Positions 1 through 9,698 of a DNA stretch of 64,000 nucleotides are shown piece by piece (the first letter of the stretch is position 1; each line of letters starts with the position of its first letter). The stretch is from contig SIJG01000018.1 of assembly GCA_023374025.1 (NCBI GenBank), forward strand, positions 713,947 through 777,946, written 5' to 3'. Origin of the DNA: Heterodera schachtii (lineage: Eukaryota > Nematoda > Chromadorea > Rhabditida > Heteroderidae). The notes beneath the pieces are model-generated. The model saw nothing but the letters and a program-made list of their open reading frames with translations, did not search any database and was not told the origin of the DNA. The position numbers were made by a program, and so were the translations under genes.

Positions 1-1046
1 GAAGAATTTGTCGGACACAGTTTTCGTATCCATTGGATAATTTCCACGGGCACTTCCTTCCTCTTTCCTCATTCCGCTTCTTCTTCCACTGTTTTTGTCC
101 TCTCTTTCCCCTGTCCCATTTCCATTGGCACTTTCTCCTCTCTCTCCCCTTCCCCTCATTTCTCCTTCTTTTCCCCGTTCTCTCTCTCCCCTCATTTCTT
201 TTCTTCCGTTTGCACTTCCTTCTTCCTCTCTTCTTCCTCCTTCTTTTCCCCTTTCTTCCTCTCTCATTTCTTTTCCTCCTCTCCATTTTTGTCCATTTTC
301 CGATGTTCCAAAACCCTCCGTTTCCCTCGAACTGTTAAATGCCGTTGTTGTTGTCGTTGTCTGTCTTCCTTCCTCACTTTTGAGCTGCTTTGACGGAGTT
401 GGCATTCGCCTTCCAAAGAGAGGCGGCGGAAGAGATTGGGGGGACAAAAAGGGAGTGAAGGGACTGAACGAAGGCCGAGGGGGGCCATTGCCTTAAAGTC
501 AAATTCAACGAAATAAAAGAAGACGGCCAAAACTGACCAGCGGCAGAAGGGCGACCGCCCCACCCGAAAAGAGACGGGGGAATGGCACCAGAAAAGCCAA
601 GATGAAAAGCAACGAATGCCGAAAGGAAAAGCAGCGGAAAAGGGGGGACCATCGGTTGGGGAAGAAACAGTGGCGCGGAATGAGCGGTGGCCATTCGGAA
701 GATGGAAGCACAAAGTAGCGGAGTGCCCTCCTCCGACGCCCCCCCCCCCCGTACGGATTGCTCCCCGCCCCCCCCCCCAATTCCAAAAACCCGTTCGCAT
801 TAGCCTTAATTTCCTGTTGCATCCATTACAAATTATTGTGTTATTCATACACCGTTGGTCTTTTGTACAAATTATACAATAATTGCATCGTAAAGACGGC
901 AAAATGTTTTTTTTTTTTTTGTAATGACCAATCAACAGAATAAATAAAGATTTATTACAACACTACGAAAAGCAGCAGAACAATGGACCGATTGGTCCGG
1001 ATAAAAATGATGCTTAAATTAATAATATAAAAATTTGGCTAATTCT
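1..1046. other. Non-coding, pyrimidine-rich left edge
   Basis: No supportable gene. Positions 60-300 are a CT-rich low-complexity tract and 738-780 carries poly-C runs. The long open frames here on both strands are compositionally biased and show no domain. Around 937-950 AATAAA-like signals occur that could serve the minus-strand gene ending at 1047. Confidence 0.6.
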
Positions 1047-4000
1047 TCAAATTCCCATGTCCTTCTGCTGTTGTCCGATTCCTTTCTTCCCGCCCAATGC
1101 GTTCAGTTGCACCACCATAGGATTCTGTGAAGGATCTTTCGCCTTGGCTATTTTTTCCACCTAAAAATGCCGTTTCGTTGTGCCAATTTTTTTTTTTTGC
1201 GTGCCACCGTTTCCGCGTCCAATTCGTCCTCCTCGTTGCAGATAATGTAAATTTGTTGTCGGATTTCAGTTCCGTGCACCGAAAAAACCTTTGAAAAGTC
1301 TTTGAGTGCCAAACAACAAAGCAACGACAGCCGATGCCCTTTTCCGTCCCTTTCCCAAATGTGCCAAATCATTCAAGGAATGGAGGGGGGGGGGGGGCGT
1401 AAAAACTTTTTCCGCCCCAGAAAAGGGATAATTGGGCCGGTTTTTTTGGTCGTTACGAAGTTTTGAAATTAAAAGCAGCTTAGAACAGATTTTTTTTTTT
1501 TTGTAAATTTTCGCAGCTAATAGAGAGCATATAAAGCTATTAATAATATTGTTCACGTTTGACAACATGAAAGGAGTTATACCCAAAAACGGGACTGTTG
1601 TCAAATTTTCGGCCTATCAGCCCCCCCCCCCCCCCTCTCTCTCCTCACCCTATCGAAAGTGACACTGTAATTCTGGCGGAGCATTTCCAGCACTGTTAAG
1701 TCCGCTATTTCTGTCGCATAAATTACTCCCAATTCGTCCATTCCTAAAATTTGTTAGAAAAGGTTCAAATGGACCCCCCCCCCCCCTCAGACGCACTTTC
1801 TTCTCCATTCGATGGCCCTTCTGTTCCATTACCGTTCTGCTGCTTCTCTTGGCATTGAAATCCATCCTAAAAAAAAAAATTATAATTGTTACTAGAAAAA
1901 ATCTCATTAAATTTAAAAAAAAAATTTTAAATTTTTTTCGGGCGGGGTTTGAATACGATGACGAGGGATGGAAACGTAGTGCACCTTTCCCACTCACCCG
2001 GGCACTCTGTCCGCCTCTGTGTTCCGGCATCACTTCAGGATGCTTTAGTTTGATGTGTCTGATGGCTCTGCAAATGTTGAATGGAGGTGTCACGGGAAAA
2101 CTTTGGCTGCAAATTGAACATTCGATTAGCTTTTCTCCAACAAATTCCATTTTCCCGTCGCTTATTTTCTCGAGTCTCGCCTTAATTTTCGAGTATAATT
2201 TTATGGTTATGTATCCAATAAAATGTTTACTTTGCAAAGCTCAAATTGAACAGTGGACAAAAATGAACGATGGAATTTTTTGAAGTGTTTTATGACGCCG
2301 GCACTGATAACCGCCGCGTAAATGTCGGCACTGCACAATTTGCACTTCCAATGCGAATGGGTAATCGCAGACACAAATTTACTCTGGCAAAATAAAGTAA
2401 AAATGATTCTATAACAATCCCACTTTTGTATCACCTCTTTGGGGGCTGCTTGTCGCACTTTCGGAGTAATGAATTGCCTTTTCGGTTTTGCTCGTCTTCC
2501 TAAATTATACAATAAAATAATATTAATGGTAATGGAAGAATTATTAATAATAAGAAAAAAAAGTGATAGCACCGGATGGTTTCGATCCATCGACCTCTGG
2601 GTTATGGGCCCAGCACGCTTCCACTGCGCCACGGTGCTCACGGACAACACCCATTAATTGTTCTCTTTCTGAGTAGATTTTTTTGCTCCCCACCCCAGGT
2701 AATGAATCGAAAATTTCTTTAATATTTTAAAAAATTCAAAAAATATGGACCTTTTTTTAACTTTACTCAAAAATTCCATTTAAATTTCCTAAAAAAAAAT
2801 TTCCGGCGGCGCCTTTCGACGGTACCGCTGGACCACCCATTTAATCATTAGTTGAAAATTTAACCCCAAAATAATAAAAATTTCGTCATCGAAAAGCGAG
2901 AATTCCTGTTTTTTTCTTCTTGACGCCAACAATTTATACTGGCGAAAAACTTTGGAACGGACAAAAAAAAAACTCTGTGCCCCCCCCCCCCCCTTCCTTG
3001 GAATGTTTTTGTGGTTATGACTATTTGCTGTATTTTGTACTTTTGAGCTCGCCACTCTCTCTGACAACACCTCTTCATCCATCTCTATTTTCTTACCACA
3101 ATTCATTCGACTGTTGGCGAATGCTTCGCACGACGCGGCCACCGTTTGTCCGCCCATTTGTCCGTCTTCGTCCCTCTCCTCCTCGTCCCCACTTTCCTCG
3201 TCTAAACTCTCAATGTCCACCAAAGTCGGGTCCGCACCTTCGCTAATTCTCCGTAAATACCTCGTAATTGCTAGAAATATATGAATAATTAATAAACAAA
3301 AAGAATATGCAAAGAATCAAAAGTTAAATGAAAAGCCAACCAAAAATCAGTGAATTTTGTTTTTCCAACCCTTTTCAATGTGATTATTTTGCCCCTTACC
3401 GTTTTCCATTGCCATTTCACTTTTTAAGTCTTTTTTGAAGCGAATGCTCCGAAACGAATGTTCGTTGGGCAAAGTGATGCCAAAGTCTTCGCCAAATTTC
3501 TCCAGGAGTCTGGCGTTTACCAACAGTTCCTGCATGCACAAGTTGCACTTGGGCACTTCCACCTCTTCGGGGTGTACCTCGTGGAAATGCATGCCCAATT
3601 CTTTGCTGAAATTGACAAATAGGGAAAAATTGCGCAAAAATACGAACGAACTTGGACAGAAACATTCCGCACCTTAATTGAAGAAAGTTTGTTTATTTTG
3701 CAAATAATTATTAAACAGTCTGTGCCTTCTCCGTTTTATCCTTTCACCTCAAAAGAGTGAAATCATTTAACATAAGTCCAAAGAAAGGAAAAAACGGCGA
3801 AGGACACTCCCAAACATAGGTGAACAAGGGGTGCGCCGGCGCACCCCCCCCTCGTCGTAAGAGGCCTGGCGCACCCCCCCCTCGTTCGTCGTAAGGGGGG
3901 CGGCTGTAAAGGAGGGGGGGTCGTCGTGGGGTGGGGTCGTAACGAAGGGGGAAAAACCTAAAATTTGCACATTTTCCTTAGCAAAATCAATATAAAATTC

Positions 4001-6028
4001 AAAAAATTTTTCCGGCGGCGCCTAGCGGCACCGCCGGACACCAAAAATCCCAATTCCTCTTAAAAAAATCGGCTTAAAATCGCAAAAATTGGCTATTTTT
4101 GGTGAAAATCTGTTAACAAATGCAGGGGCGTATCTAGAAAAAATTTTCGGGGGGGGGACCCGACCTGAAGACCTTTTTTTTTTTTTTTGCTCCTCCAACT
4201 GAAGACCTTTTTTTTTTTTTTTTTGCTATTTACCCAATAAAAAATTCTTTTTTTTCCCCGTTGTGGGTCAAAACTGCACTTTTTCACTAAAAATGATCCA
4301 ATTTTGGCCGTTTTAAGGCAAAAAACTTGTAAAAATAATGGAAAATGGAGGTCCGGCGGTGCCGATAGGCGCCGCCGGGAAAACTTTTCAAAATTTGAGT
4401 ACTATTTGTTATGAAAATTGCCTATAAAATTTTTAAATTTTCGTTTGGGGGGGGAATTCGAAAAAATTTTCCATTATTTGCTGGAAAATTTTAAAAAATT
4501 TTCGTTTCGGGGGGGGGGAATTCCCCCCCTTTCCCCCCCCCCCCCCTAGATACGCCCTTGAACAAATGGCATTAAAAATTACAAAATGTTTCCCGGCGGC
4601 GCCTATCGGCACCGCCGGCCCCCCTGTTCCCTAAAATTTTTTGGAAAAACCGCGCCGAAAAAAAACTGTTTTTTGAATAGCAAAAAAAAAAAAAAAAAGG
4701 TCGTCGCCGGGAAAAATTGGGGGCCTTCGTACGAGAAATTGGTCCTGGCGCACCCCCCCTGCGCCAATCGTCCGTAGTATGGGCCTCGCCCCGGCGCACC
4801 CCTTGTTCAGGTATGCTCCCAAAACCGACCAAATGCACTGCAAATTCTCAATGGCGTCAATGTCGGCGTCGATAACCGCAAAGTCCTGGGAACTCAAAGG
4901 TTTTCCACCCATTGGAGTTGGAAATTCCTAAACTGATTCCGAAATAATATACTTCTGAGCCATTAGTTCGCATTGTAACAGACCCTTTGAGGCCAAGTGC
5001 CAGCGCATTTGTGTGAGGAAGGGTGCCAGGCATTGAAATGGCGCACCAAATGGACAATTTCGAATTTTTTGTTGAGCGAAATGACAGTGTTGCAAAGGCC
5101 GCACTTCGCGTGCAATTTGTCCACCAAAGTCACTGGCACCTGAACATTTTCAAATTAAATGTCCATTTCCCTGCCTCTCACTTCTCACCTTCCGTCCCAT
5201 TTTCTCGACCATTTTCTTCTGCAGTGCCAATTCCAACTCGGGAATGCTCATTTCGACTGTGTTCACACGATACTGACTGATCCGTCGGAGTTGGCGAGTC
5301 GATCGAACGGGTTGCAATTGCAATTGGGAGCAAGGCGTTGTGATACGCGAACTCGGCCCAATTGCAGATGAAAACCGCTCATTGAGCATCTTTTCATTTA
5401 ACCAAATCTGCAAATCGATGCAATTGAAAATAAATATTTTTTATTTTTTTGAATGAGTAAAAAAGTATTTCGTGGGTCGCTCTTTTCATGAATATGACAT
5501 GACACTAACCGCACCTCATAAGGAATTTCCTCCAAGTCGACTACGCCATCTCTGAGGACTTCGGCATGGAACGCAGGCAAATGGTCACTGACCAGCAAAT
5601 TGTAGGGAACAATTTCGCCACAAAGACCGCAGCAAATGTTCGATTCGTCATCGTTAGATGGGACAAAAGCACCGCGAAATTGGCACCCCCGCGGGAGAAT
5701 AGGTGCCAAACGGTCACTTTGGCAGAGCACCCCATTGTCCACGTAGAAACCATCCGAAGCGAAAAAAAAACAAATGAGGGGGAAACGGATGGACTAACCT
5801 TCGAATAAACACGACCCACCGACAGTTAAGTGCTGAAAATGGGAAATTAACGCGTTTAATTACTAATTACCCCCCCCCCTCTCAATTTCGCACTTCTTCC
5901 GCCAAATTGTCCGTCGTCTCCGGTTCCAACACGGGCGGCCTTTCATCTTCGTTGTGCTGTACTCTTTCGTTTTCCGATGTCCCTTCAAGCGTTTTATAAA
6001 TGTTTCGCGGTTTTATTGTTCCGTCCAT
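1047..6028 (-). CDS. Multi-zinc-finger protein, spliced
   Basis: Family not identified. The spliced minus-strand product carries at least five CxxC...H-x4/5-H units. Fragments are CGLCNTVI...HFNAWH (about 5100-5010), CCGLCGEIV...HLPAFH (5640-5565), CNLCMQEL (near 3550), CSICSQSF...HIKLKH (2130-2040) and CKLCSADI...HFKKFH (2345-2270). This suggests C2H2-like fingers used for nucleic-acid or protein binding in the nucleus. The start is the ATG at 6028 (MDGTIKPRNIY), with a donor after its LAEE. The 3' exon ends GQQQKDMGI-stop at 1047. An acidic exon (LVDIESLDEESGDEEE) lies near 3230-3100. Introns host an initiator tRNA and nested transposons. One junction near 5763 shows no obvious AG acceptor. 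Exon order follows one coherent reading direction, but several boundaries are uncertain. A split into two genes is possible. Confidence 0.65.
2555..2562 (-). terminator. Pol III T-run terminator of tRNA-iMet
   Basis: Immediately 3' of the minus-strand tRNA is a run of eight A on the plus strand, i.e. T8 on the transcribed strand. That is the usual RNA polymerase III stop signal. Confidence 0.8.
2568..2638 (-). tRNA. Initiator tRNA-Met (CAU)
   Basis: Read on the minus strand this folds as a complete cloverleaf. The acceptor stem AGCACCG pairs perfectly with CGGTGCT, and the D stem is GCGC/GCGT. The anticodon stem CTGGG/CCCAG encloses loop CCCATAA with anticodon CAT, and the T stem GATGG/CCATC encloses loop ATCGAAA. 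Three diagnostic initiator features are visible: the A-U first pair of the acceptor stem, three consecutive G-C pairs at the base of the anticodon loop, and A instead of T at the start of the T loop. The terminal CCA is not encoded. It lies inside an intron of the same-strand zinc-finger gene, between exons near 2436-2498 and 3100-3245. Confidence 0.96.
2795..2840. repeat. Copy of dispersed palindromic repeat (CCGGCGG core)
   Basis: The core at 2801-2836 reads TTCCGGCGGCGCC then a slightly longer loop and GGTACCGCTGGACC. It matches the cores at 4011, 4591, 30043 and 43439. Divergent copy in an intron of the zinc-finger gene. Confidence 0.6.
3815..4815. mobile_element. hAT-like non-autonomous element (outer, ~1 kb)
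   Basis: The two ends form terminal inverted repeats. The left end begins CATAGGTGAACAAGGGG and the reverse complement of the right end begins CATACCTGAACAAGGGG; both continue TGCGCCGG. Directly outside is an exact 8-bp duplication, CTCCCAAA at 3807-3814 and 4816-4823, the length typical of hAT-superfamily insertions. No transposase frame is present. Inside are two palindromic CCGGCGG cores (4011, 4591) and a second, nested element. It sits in an intron of the zinc-finger gene. Superfamily assignment rests on target-site length and general end structure only. Confidence 0.8.
4123..4560. mobile_element. hAT-like MITE nested in the outer element
   Basis: The left end is CAGGGGCGTATCTAG and the right end reverse-complements to CAAGGGCGTATCTAG. 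The element is flanked by an exact 8-bp duplication AACAAATG (4115-4122 and 4561-4568). CAGGG-type termini with 8-bp target duplications fit hAT elements. The 438-bp interior is poly-T, poly-G and AT-rich, with one palindromic core at 4352-4380 and no coding potential. Removing it restores a sequence resembling the uninterrupted copies at 43551-43575 and 30010-30025. Confidence 0.88.
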
Positions 6029-6101
6029 TTTTTTAAACGGCTTTTAATAAATGGAAACGCTTCAAAAAATAATAATATAAATGAAATACGTAAACATTAT
6101 G

Positions 6102-6555
6102 GGTAATACTGCCGATGGTAGCCCCCCTTTTTTGAAGAAATTTTTTTTTGTTTTCAAAAGTCATGAAAACATACTTTCAGGGCTTTCCAGGGTCGCTAAT
6201 CACGAATCCGTCATCCATTTCGACCTATATTGAACCCGGACCCGAATTCGAACAAAAAGTCGAAAATTAAAAAATTTTCTTTTTGTTTCTAAAATATATT
6301 TAAAAAATAATTACCTAGAAACCATTACAACACCAAAAAATAATCATTCTGCACAGAATCGCACATAAAAGTTAATTTTGAAATTTTTTAATTTTCGACT
6401 TTTTGTTCAAATTCGACTCCGGATTCAATATAGGTCGAAGTGGATGCCGGATTCGTGATCAGCGACACTGGAAAGCCCTGGAAGCATGTTTTCATGACTT
6501 ATGAAAACAAAAAATTTTTCTTCAAAAAAGGGGGGCTACCATCGGCAGTATTACC
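6102..6555. mobile_element. Foldback MITE, 454 bp, 8-bp TSD
   Basis: Two arms of about 170 bp (6102-~6275 and ~6378-6555) are near-perfect reverse complements. The element starts GGTAATACTGCCGATGG and ends with its complement. Flanks are exact 8-bp duplications ACATTATG (6094-6101, 6556-6563). The about 100-bp centre is AT-rich. No protein is encoded. It lies between the start of the zinc-finger gene and the 3' end of gcst-1. Related sequences occur at about 19593-19725 and 60730-60976. Confidence 0.93.
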
Positions 6556-6753
6556 ACATTATGTATATATCTGTCAAAATGCATATTTTGGAAAACAAAA
6601 AATGGAAGCTTATACATAAATGACTTAATTTGGCCCATAAAAACTGACAATGTTTTATTTGTACATTAATTAGAAATGCAAATATAATAAATGAATGTTA
6701 AAAATGGAAATATATAATTTAATGTAAAACGCAAATACAATAATTAATGTTAA

Positions 6754-8822
6754 TCATTTCTTTTTGTCTTCGTCCACAGAAGTCGGCTTCAGATAATAGG
6801 CGCTTTTCACAAATGGCATTTTGACCACTTCGACCTCAATCATTCTGTCTCGCCCAGCTTCGACCGTCAAAATGTTCCCAACTTTAGCATACGCCTTGTC
6901 CACATAACCCATTCCAATGTTTTTCCCTAAAGTTGGCGAAGGACATCCGCTGGTGACAAATCCAACGGAAGACCCATCTGTTGGGTTGACAATTGGCATT
7001 TTATCTAAGATTAAGAAAAGGGTGGTTTGAAGGGCTGCCTTCGTCAGCGCACTTCTCGCTGCCCTCCCCGCTTTGGTTGATGCCAATCCAACCCTTTTCT
7101 TGACGAAGTCTTTCTTTTCCAACTGCCGAATTATTCTTTCCGCCCCAGGGAATCCGAGTGTTTGTCGTCGTCTCTTTGCTGACAAGGGAACATAAGGAAG
7201 TGTCAGTCAAAAAATACACAAATTATTATATACCATTGGATAAAGCAGCGTTGAGTTTTTAATTTAGGCGTTGTCCCACGCCTAATTAAAAAGTCAGAGG
7301 CTCCAAAATCATAAATTTTAGCGGCCCAACTAGCTGCTCTCTCCCTCTGTTGAGAATGGACCCGAGTCAGTAAAATTTCCGATTTTGAGGCTCTGTAATT
7401 TTGAACTAGGCGTGGGACACCGCCACCGCTAAAATTAAAATACCCAATACAAATTTGTGTATTCTGACTGATAGCTCGATGTGTTCCCTTGTGATTGGTT
7501 TAAAATTCTTTTGGCTCCCTCCCTTTCCTTCTCCCACCGATCACAAAGGCAATCCCCGCTTCCACTGGTGTCGTCCGCTCATCGATTTCATTGCCGAATA
7601 AACAAAGTCCTGCTTCAGTTCGCAACACATCCCTCGCGCCAAGGCCGGCCAATTTCGGACGGGCGACTTTCGAGGAGAGAAGTTTCGTTACGAGTTTTTC
7701 TGCGGCTTCGACTGGGACGGAAATCTGTGTAAATTGTTCCCAGTTCGATGCGTTCATTTTCCTGTCATTTCACCTCCACTCCGTCCTCTCCGGTGTAACC
7801 GCACCTTGTCACTCTGCAATTCTCAATCCCGCAAACTTTGCCAACCGACGAATGCATGAAGAAGAGCGAGTCGAGAGGGACATCGGTCTCTGGCCCCAAC
7901 AATTTCATCGTCTCAGGACCTTTTGGGTTTTGAGGGGTTTTAGTGTTAAAACGGGCAATAACCTTGAATTGCGACCAATGCTCTTTTTTGTAACACATTC
8001 ACTTGGATTTCCTTCCCATTGCCACGCCATTCGGAGGCTTTTTGCTTAATTATAACAATTCAATTAGAAAAAGGCGGCGAATTTCACTTCCAAGTATGGC
8101 AAATCAATTCCAATCCTTCCGGCGTTCGTCACCAAATAAAGTGATTCGTGGGCCGTCTTTGAAATTATCTGAAAGTTCCTTTCTTTGTCTTTGAATTAAT
8201 TTCTCTATTACCAGGTCGTCAATTATCCCTCCCTCTGAATTTGTAAAAACACTCAAAGCTCCACTGTTCTCCGGCAAATTCGTCACATCAGTTGGCGTCA
8301 GTGATTCAATGAATTGCACCCTAATTTTGTGATCAAAACATCCAAAAAGAAAGCAAAATCACCTATGGGCACCGGTGATTTCAGTCTTAAAAATTGGGAA
8401 ATAAGATCAAAAAATACAACGATCAATCAACCTGTAACATATGAGAGACATCTAAAGGAATTCATTATAAACAAGCAACTAAAGAAACAGTAAACCAACC
8501 GAAAAGGCTCACATTCGATCGCGTGTGGAGCACTGAATGGGGAGGACGGGGGGATGAAATGGGGAGGGCGCTGACTCACCCGAAGCACTGACCGAAAGAT
8601 CGTACTGAATGGGCATCGAAAACCCTGCGAACCCAACCATTTTGGCACCATTTTTCACATGGAAGTCATAAAGACAAGTCCGACTAAAATTAAAAAACTT
8701 TCCTCAAAGTTAAAATTTGCACACAAAATGCGATGGAAACGGCAATAAACTTACTTTGCAGATGGAAATTCAGAAAACGCACGATAAGTTCCGAAAACCG
8801 AGCGAAATCGCATAAAGAACAT
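6754..8822 (-). CDS. gcst-1: Aminomethyltransferase, glycine cleavage T-protein
   Basis: Transfers the methylene group of aminomethyl-lipoyl H-protein to tetrahydrofolate, releasing ammonia, in the mitochondrial glycine cleavage system. The start at 8822 gives [19 protein letters not shown], an Arg/Ser/Phe-rich presequence suited to mitochondrial import. Family motifs follow in order: [16 protein letters not shown] (about 8650), DVSHMLQ (8446), [10 protein letters not shown] then [15 protein letters not shown] (8319-8220), [10 protein letters not shown] (8140), [13 protein letters not shown] (about 7790), [17 protein letters not shown] and [10 protein letters not shown] (about 7650-7560), and [22 protein letters not shown] (7000-6900). 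The stop is at 6754. At least seven introns; the one between AFVI and [14 protein letters not shown] contains an inverted-repeat element. Full length, with no missing core region seen. Confidence 0.95.
7182..7492. mobile_element. Inverted-repeat element filling a gcst-1 intron
   Basis: Arms beginning ACAAGGGAACA and continuing TCAGTCA...ATACACAAATT at 7182-7225 are matched in reverse complement at about 7450-7492. A second, inner pair sits at about 7267-7285 and 7406-7424 (GTCCCACGCCTA / TAGGCGTGGGAC). No clear target duplication. It occupies most of the intron between 7179 and about 7541. Its left end lies within 3 nt of the AG acceptor on the gene strand. Confidence 0.75.
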
Positions 8823-9299
8823 TGCTTTTATTTAAAATAATATAATGACCAATTCCTGACAAATTTTCTTGTCGATAAAAATCACGTCATATAAAAAGAT
8901 AAAAAAGTTCAAGATAACGAAGGAAAGAAATGAAAAACAAATACGAATATTAAATATTATTGAAATCACTTCTCCAAAATCTTCAGCAATTTTGCCCGAG
9001 AAAATTGTGCTGCTGAAATGAAAAAAAATGAATGAAAAATGAAACACGAACAGAAGTAAAGTGATATTTTAAAGAAAATGGAGAATTTAAAAATTTTCTA
9101 GTTTTCGAGCAATAATTTTTGTTAGGTTTGTTCAATGAAACTAAAGATATTTTGTTACCCATAATTTATAGTAAATTAATTTTAGTTTTTAAATTTCTGG
9201 TCTTTACAACAATTTTGTGGTCAAAATTAATCATTTACACATAAAAAAGGTACAAATTAAACGCCCACTCATTCCACGAATATTTTCTGACTTTATTAT
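8823..9299. other. AT-rich intergenic between gcst-1 and lin-52
   Basis: About 480 bp, strongly AT-rich, with no exon-like sequence. It should contain the promoter of gcst-1 and the 3' end signals of lin-52, both minus strand. No individual element could be fixed. Confidence 0.6.
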
Positions 9300-9698
9300 T
9301 CACCAACCTTCCTCTTCCCCCAATGAAAGCGCTGTATTCTGCAATGTCCGAACATATTCCATCAATTTGTCAGCCGACAAATGACCCAATTCTGAAAAAT
9401 AAAATGCAAAATATTCCATCGGTTAGTGATGACCATTGACCAGCTTCACATCCTCGGGATCCAACTCAGTTCTGAAACGTGAAGCTTTTCGTTCCTTTTC
9501 CTCTTTTGTTTTTGTCGACTAAAAACAACGAAATGCAAAAGGATCTTTTAAGAATCGGCCCACCAAATACTCTCTGTGCAAATTCCATGCCCCTGGCAAA
9601 GGTTCTTTGAAGGCAATTGGAGAATTTGTGTCCAGTCTTTCTTGACAAATAAATTCTGGAACGTTTTGCTGCTGTCGCAAGTCATTTTGTCGGTCCAT
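9300..9698 (-). CDS. lin-52: LIN-52, DREAM/MuvB complex subunit
   Basis: Small subunit of the MuvB core that binds the pocket protein and helps repress cell-cycle and developmental genes. Three exons read from ATG 9698: MDRQNDLRQQQNVPEF to HREYL, then STKTKEEKERK to DVKLVN, then ELGHLSADKLMEYVRTLQ to GEEEGW-stop at 9300. Introns have GT-AG ends (about 9564-9520 and 9442-9394). The last exon aligns with the conserved LIN52 block (human ...MLKELGSLTTANLMEKVRGLQNLAYQLG). The predicted product of about 105 residues is close to the usual size, but it ends soon after the conserved block, without the longer human C-terminus. Confidence 0.85.

Noticed and set aside
264..935. Long minus-strand open frame (223 aa)
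   Set aside because: Arg/Phe-rich low-complexity translation of a CT-rich tract, no domain, no splice support.
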